Positions 61,630-64,000 of a DNA stretch of 64,000 nt are shown piece by piece (the first letter of the stretch is position 1; each line of letters starts with the position of its first letter). Under the pieces are notes generated by a model, which had not been told where the DNA came from, did no database searches, and worked only from the letters and a program-made list of their open reading frames with translations. Location of the stretch: positions 620,001-684,000 of the forward strand of contig NZ_JAFZ01000001.1 of NCBI RefSeq assembly GCF_000526395.1. Direction: 5' to 3'. The translations under genes were made by a program, and so were the position numbers. Origin of the DNA: Aminobacterium mobile DSM 12262. GTDB lineage: Bacteria > Synergistota > Synergistia > Synergistales > Aminobacteriaceae.

Positions 61630-62079
61630 ATGATCAATATCGATAGGATAATGGAAGCACTTCCTCATCGCTACCCCTTCCTTCTTGTAGATAGGATATT
61701 GGAGGTAGAAGAAGAGAGAGTTGTGGGGCTTAAAAATGTCTCTATTAACGAACCTTTCTTTCAAGGCCACTTCCCTGGAGAGCCTGTAATGCCGGGAGTC
61801 CTGATCCTTGAGGCTATGGGGCAAGTAGCAGCTATGATGATTATCTGTCGTCCCAATATGGGAGATATGATTACATATCTCACCGGCGTTGATAAAGCGC
61901 GATTCCGTCGGCCAGTTCGCCCTGGCGATCAACTTATTACCACTGCTGAAATAAAAAAAGTTCGAGGCCGTGTAGGGAAGGTGTGGGCCAAAGCGGAAGT
62001 AGATGGAGAATTAGCGGCGGAGGCAGAATATAGTTTTATAATGGCGGAGCGGCTATCTGGAAAGACAACGGAGGATTAA
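61630..62079 (+). CDS. fabZ: (3R)-hydroxyacyl-ACP dehydratase FabZ
   Basis: Hot-dog-fold dehydratase (149 aa) of fatty-acid elongation. The catalytic His47 is in FFQGHFPGEPVMPG and Glu61 in LILEAMGQ. The N-terminal LPHRYPFLLVDRILE is typical. It draws from the same hydroxyacyl-ACP pool as LpxA/LpxD, so clustering with them is usual. The ATG follows GAAAGGAGAACG. Confidence 0.96.
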   Translation: MINIDRIMEALPHRYPFLLVDRILEVEEERVVGLKNVSINEPFFQGHFPGEPVMPGVLILEAMGQVAAMMIICRPNMGDMITYLTGVDKARFRRPVRPGDQLITTAEIKKVRGRVGKVWAKAEVDGELAAEAEYSFIMAERLSGKTTED

Positions 62080-62086
62080 GAATAAT

Positions 62087-62893
62087 ATGAGCGTAACTAT
62101 TCATTCAACAGCTCTTGTGTCTCCTCAGGCTGAAGTGGAAGATGGAGTTGTTATTGGACCTTATTGCATAGTTGGAGATCGTGTTCACATAGGTAGGGAA
62201 ACAGTTCTCGAAGCATACGTACGTATTTTAGATTACGTTGAACTCGGCGCAGAATGTCATGTTTTTGAAAATGCGATTCTTGGCAGAGAACCCCAGGATC
62301 ATGGTTTTAAAGGGGAAGAATCGTGGGTGCGCATAGGAAACAGCGTTACATTAAGAGAAAATGTTACAATTCACCGAGCCAGCGGAGAAGGGGCGGTGAC
62401 GTCGGTGGGGGACGGCTGTTTTATTATGGAAGGTGTTCATTTAGGGCATAATGTGCACATAGGGAAAGGTGTCACCATAGCGAACAAAGCTGGGCTGGCT
62501 GGGTATGTTTCTATAGATGATGGAACAGTTATTGGCGGCATAGCAGGCATACATCAGTTTGTTCGGGTTGGACGCTACTGCATGATCGGAGGACTTTCCA
62601 AAATTGTCAAGGATGTGCCTCCTTTTCTTCTTGTCGATGGGCATCCTGCCTCTGTGCATGGTATCAATCAAGTAGGATTAAAAAGGGCGGGTTTTTCTTC
62701 TCATGATCGAATGGAAATAAAACGTCTTTATCATAATCTGTATCATTCAGGCCTTCCCTTCAGATCTGCTGCGGAAAACATAGAAACAGAAAACAACCCT
62801 AACGCCGCAGAAGTTGTTGCTTTTATTCGTCAGGCCAAAAGAGGTATCAGTCCCTGGCCCAGAGAAATAAGGAGAGAAGACGATGACCATTAA
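62087..62893 (+). CDS. lpxA: UDP-N-acetylglucosamine acyltransferase LpxA
   Basis: First step of lipid A synthesis (268 aa), a beta-helix trimer. Hexapeptide repeats start near residue 9 (STALVSPQAEVEDGVVIGPY). The conserved LRENVTIHRAS and LGHNVHIG (catalytic His) segments follow, then VGRYCMIGGLSKIVKDVPPF and a helical C-terminal domain. It ends 11 bp inside kdsC. Confidence 0.95.
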   Translation: MSVTIHSTALVSPQAEVEDGVVIGPYCIVGDRVHIGRETVLEAYVRILDYVELGAECHVFENAILGREPQDHGFKGEESWVRIGNSVTLRENVTIHRASGEGAVTSVGDGCFIMEGVHLGHNVHIGKGVTIANKAGLAGYVSIDDGTVIGGIAGIHQFVRVGRYCMIGGLSKIVKDVPPFLLVDGHPASVHGINQVGLKRAGFSSHDRMEIKRLYHNLYHSGLPFRSAAENIETENNPNAAEVVAFIRQAKRGISPWPREIRREDDDH

Positions 62894-63380
62894 GCTTCTT
62901 GCTCTGGATGTAGATGGTACGCTTACTGATGGTGGCGTCTATCTCGATGGGCGAGGCAGCGAGTTTAAACGCTTTGATATCCAGGACGGCATGGGAATTG
63001 CGAGGTTGCGTAAAAGCGGTGTCCATATAGCTATTATTAGTGGCCGTTATTCTTCTGCTACAGAAGGCCGTGCCCGAGAGCTTGGTATCGATCTCATTTA
63101 TAACGGAGTCCCCAATAAATATGAAACTCTTCTTGCCGTAGCGAAAATGCTGGATCTTCTCCCCTCAGAAATAGCCTATGCCGGAGATGATGTAAATGAT
63201 GTTGAATGCATTACCTGGGCAGGTCTAGGCTGTGCTGTGGCTAATGGAGTAGAAGAAGCTAAAAAAGCAGCAGATTTTGTTACCGCTGCATCAGGGGGGC
63301 GCGGGGCTGTAAGAGAAATAGCAGAATATATATTAAGAAACAACAAAATAGAGGAAACAGGGTGTGGCTCTGGTGCGTAG
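62883..63380 (+). CDS. kdsC: 3-deoxy-D-manno-octulosonate 8-phosphate phosphatase KdsC
   Basis: HAD-family phosphatase (165 aa) making Kdo from Kdo-8-phosphate. The HAD motifs are clear: DVDGTLTDGG (nucleophile Asp9), IISGRYS, Lys-containing PNKYETL and GDDVNDVE. The C1-type short form, matching KdsC tetramers, is supported by the lpx neighbours; related HAD sugar phosphatases are the alternative. It overlaps the next gene by 17 bp. Confidence 0.9.
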   Translation: MTIKLLALDVDGTLTDGGVYLDGRGSEFKRFDIQDGMGIARLRKSGVHIAIISGRYSSATEGRARELGIDLIYNGVPNKYETLLAVAKMLDLLPSEIAYAGDDVNDVECITWAGLGCAVANGVEEAKKAADFVTAASGGRGAVREIAEYILRNNKIEETGCGSGA

Positions 63381-64000
63381 ACACGGTAGAGGTATTCTCG
63401 ATCGTTTCATTTTAAAAGAGATGGCAGGGCCTTTTATCTTCGGTGTAATGTCTTTTACCATGGTTTTTGTTGCGGGGGATCTTCTTTTTCAGATCGCCAG
63501 TTTGATTATTGAGAAAGGAATCTCTCTCGGTGTCGTGGTTAGACTTTTCCTCTATCGCTTACCAGAGGTTATTATTCTTACCCTTCCCATGGCTTGCTTG
63601 CTCTCTTCGTTGTTGACATTCGGCAAGCTTTCGGCGAACAGTGAACTAGTAGCGTTAAAGGCGTCAGGAATTGCTTTCCAGAGGATTTTACGCCCTGTCA
63701 TTTGGGGGGCGATTATTGTAGGTTTTGCTGCATTGATTTTAAATGAAACTGTCGTTCCTTTTTCAAATCGTGCTGCTGAAAACCTTATGCGCTATGAGGT
63801 AATGCGAGAGAAGCCTTCTCTTTTGCAGGAGCAGGTTTTTTTGCGAGACGAGAGCCAGGGAGAGTTGAATCGAGTTATTTACATCGAAAAGCTCCAGCCC
63901 CGAAAAGGAACCATGAGTAACATCTTGGTTCAAGAATTTGAAAAGGGCAAACTTCGAAGAATAACTGTAGGAAAAACGGGACTATGGAAAGATGGGAAAT
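63364..64000 (+). CDS. LPS export permease LptF/LptG family, 5' part
   Basis: The start of an inner-membrane YjgP/YjgQ permease that, with LptB, lifts LPS toward the outer membrane. About 212 codons are present before the right edge. Visible are the N-terminal helices (LKEMAGPFIFGVMSFTMVFV, LIIEKGISLGVVVRLFLYRL, PMACLLSSLLTFGKLSANSE) and the conserved LVALKASGIAFQRI coupling segment. GTG 63364, 9 bp after AGAGGA, is preferred; GTG 63373 is an alternative. Whether this is LptF or LptG cannot be decided from the N-terminal part. Confidence 0.9.
   Translation, partial: MALVRRHGRGILDRFILKEMAGPFIFGVMSFTMVFVAGDLLFQIASLIIEKGISLGVVVRLFLYRLPEVIILTLPMACLLSSLLTFGKLSANSELVALKASGIAFQRILRPVIWGAIIVGFAALILNETVVPFSNRAAENLMRYEVMREKPSLLQEQVFLRDESQGELNRVIYIEKLQPRKGTMSNILVQEFEKGKLRRITVGKTGLWKDGK

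Noticed and set aside
1-64000. CRISPR arrays, insertion sequences, prophage genes, rRNA
   Set aside because: No repeated spacer pattern, transposase, phage structural gene or rRNA sequence was seen.

Overview
The window is gene-dense, and all of the genes I support (about 68 protein-coding genes and three tRNAs) lie on the + strand. Two lines of evidence point to an anaerobic, motile, Gram-negative (diderm) bacterium of the Synergistota, probably an amino-acid fermenter such as Aminobacterium. First, it has outer-membrane and lipid A genes (bamA, lpxD, lpxC, fabZ, lpxA, kdsC, an LptF/LptG permease) together with a Bacillus-like rbgA-to-codY-to-flagellar gene order and a genuine CodY. Second, it carries indolepyruvate:ferredoxin oxidoreductase. 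The taxon is inferred from gene content; no marker search was possible.

Layout. 1-2055: the end of iorA, then iorB with a strong terminator, then a prepilin-like ORF that reads through that terminator. 2168-8699: lepB, rbgA, rnhB, a second FliK/FlhB-like pair, yraN, comM, dprA and a small unknown gene. 8712-12155: topA and trmFO. 12350-16051: xerC, hslV, hslU and codY. 16100-49010: a continuous flagellar and chemotaxis block, running flgB-flgC-(terminator)-fliE-F-G-H-I-J-transglycosylase-motE-fliK-flgD-flgE-flbD-motA-motB-fliL-fliM-fliY-cheY-fliO-P-Q-R-flhB-flhA-flhF-flhG-pilZ-cheB-cheA-cheC-cheD-unknown-fliA-type sigma factor-fapA. 49058-51681: several small or unknown genes, an S1-domain protein and a DUF501-type protein. 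51699-53096: argH. 53181-53428: tRNA-Lys, tRNA-Glu and tRNA-Thr behind a good promoter. 53634-58451: a kinase-like protein, a histidine phosphatase, a second sigma-70-family factor, a one-helix membrane protein and bamA. 58470-64000: a probable outer-membrane barrel protein, then lpxD, lpxC, fabZ, lpxA, kdsC and the start of an LptF/LptG permease.

How it fits together. Most of the window builds and controls a flagellum: basal body and rod (FlgB/C, FliE/F), switch (FliG/M/Y), export gate (FliO-R, FlhA/B) and ATPase (FliH/I/J), hook (FlgD/E, FliK), stator (MotA/B, FliL, FlbD, MotE), placement (FlhF/G), c-di-GMP response (PilZ) and chemotaxis (CheA/B/C/D/Y), with the flagellar sigma factor at the end of the block. 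The order closely follows the Bacillus subtilis ylqF...codY-fla/che-sigD region even though this cell has an LPS outer membrane. The last 8 kb supplies outer-membrane assembly and lipid A/Kdo steps.

Most interesting points: CodY in a diderm; FlhB with NPTT in place of the usual NPTH autocleavage motif, together with a separate FliK/FlhB-C pair; a FliY whose CheC-like site has lost its Asn; an unrecognised tail-anchored protein between cheD and the sigma factor; three unrecognised genes after fapA; a prepilin ORF whose leader contains the iorAB terminator; and an unrecognised outer-membrane protein between bamA and lpxD.
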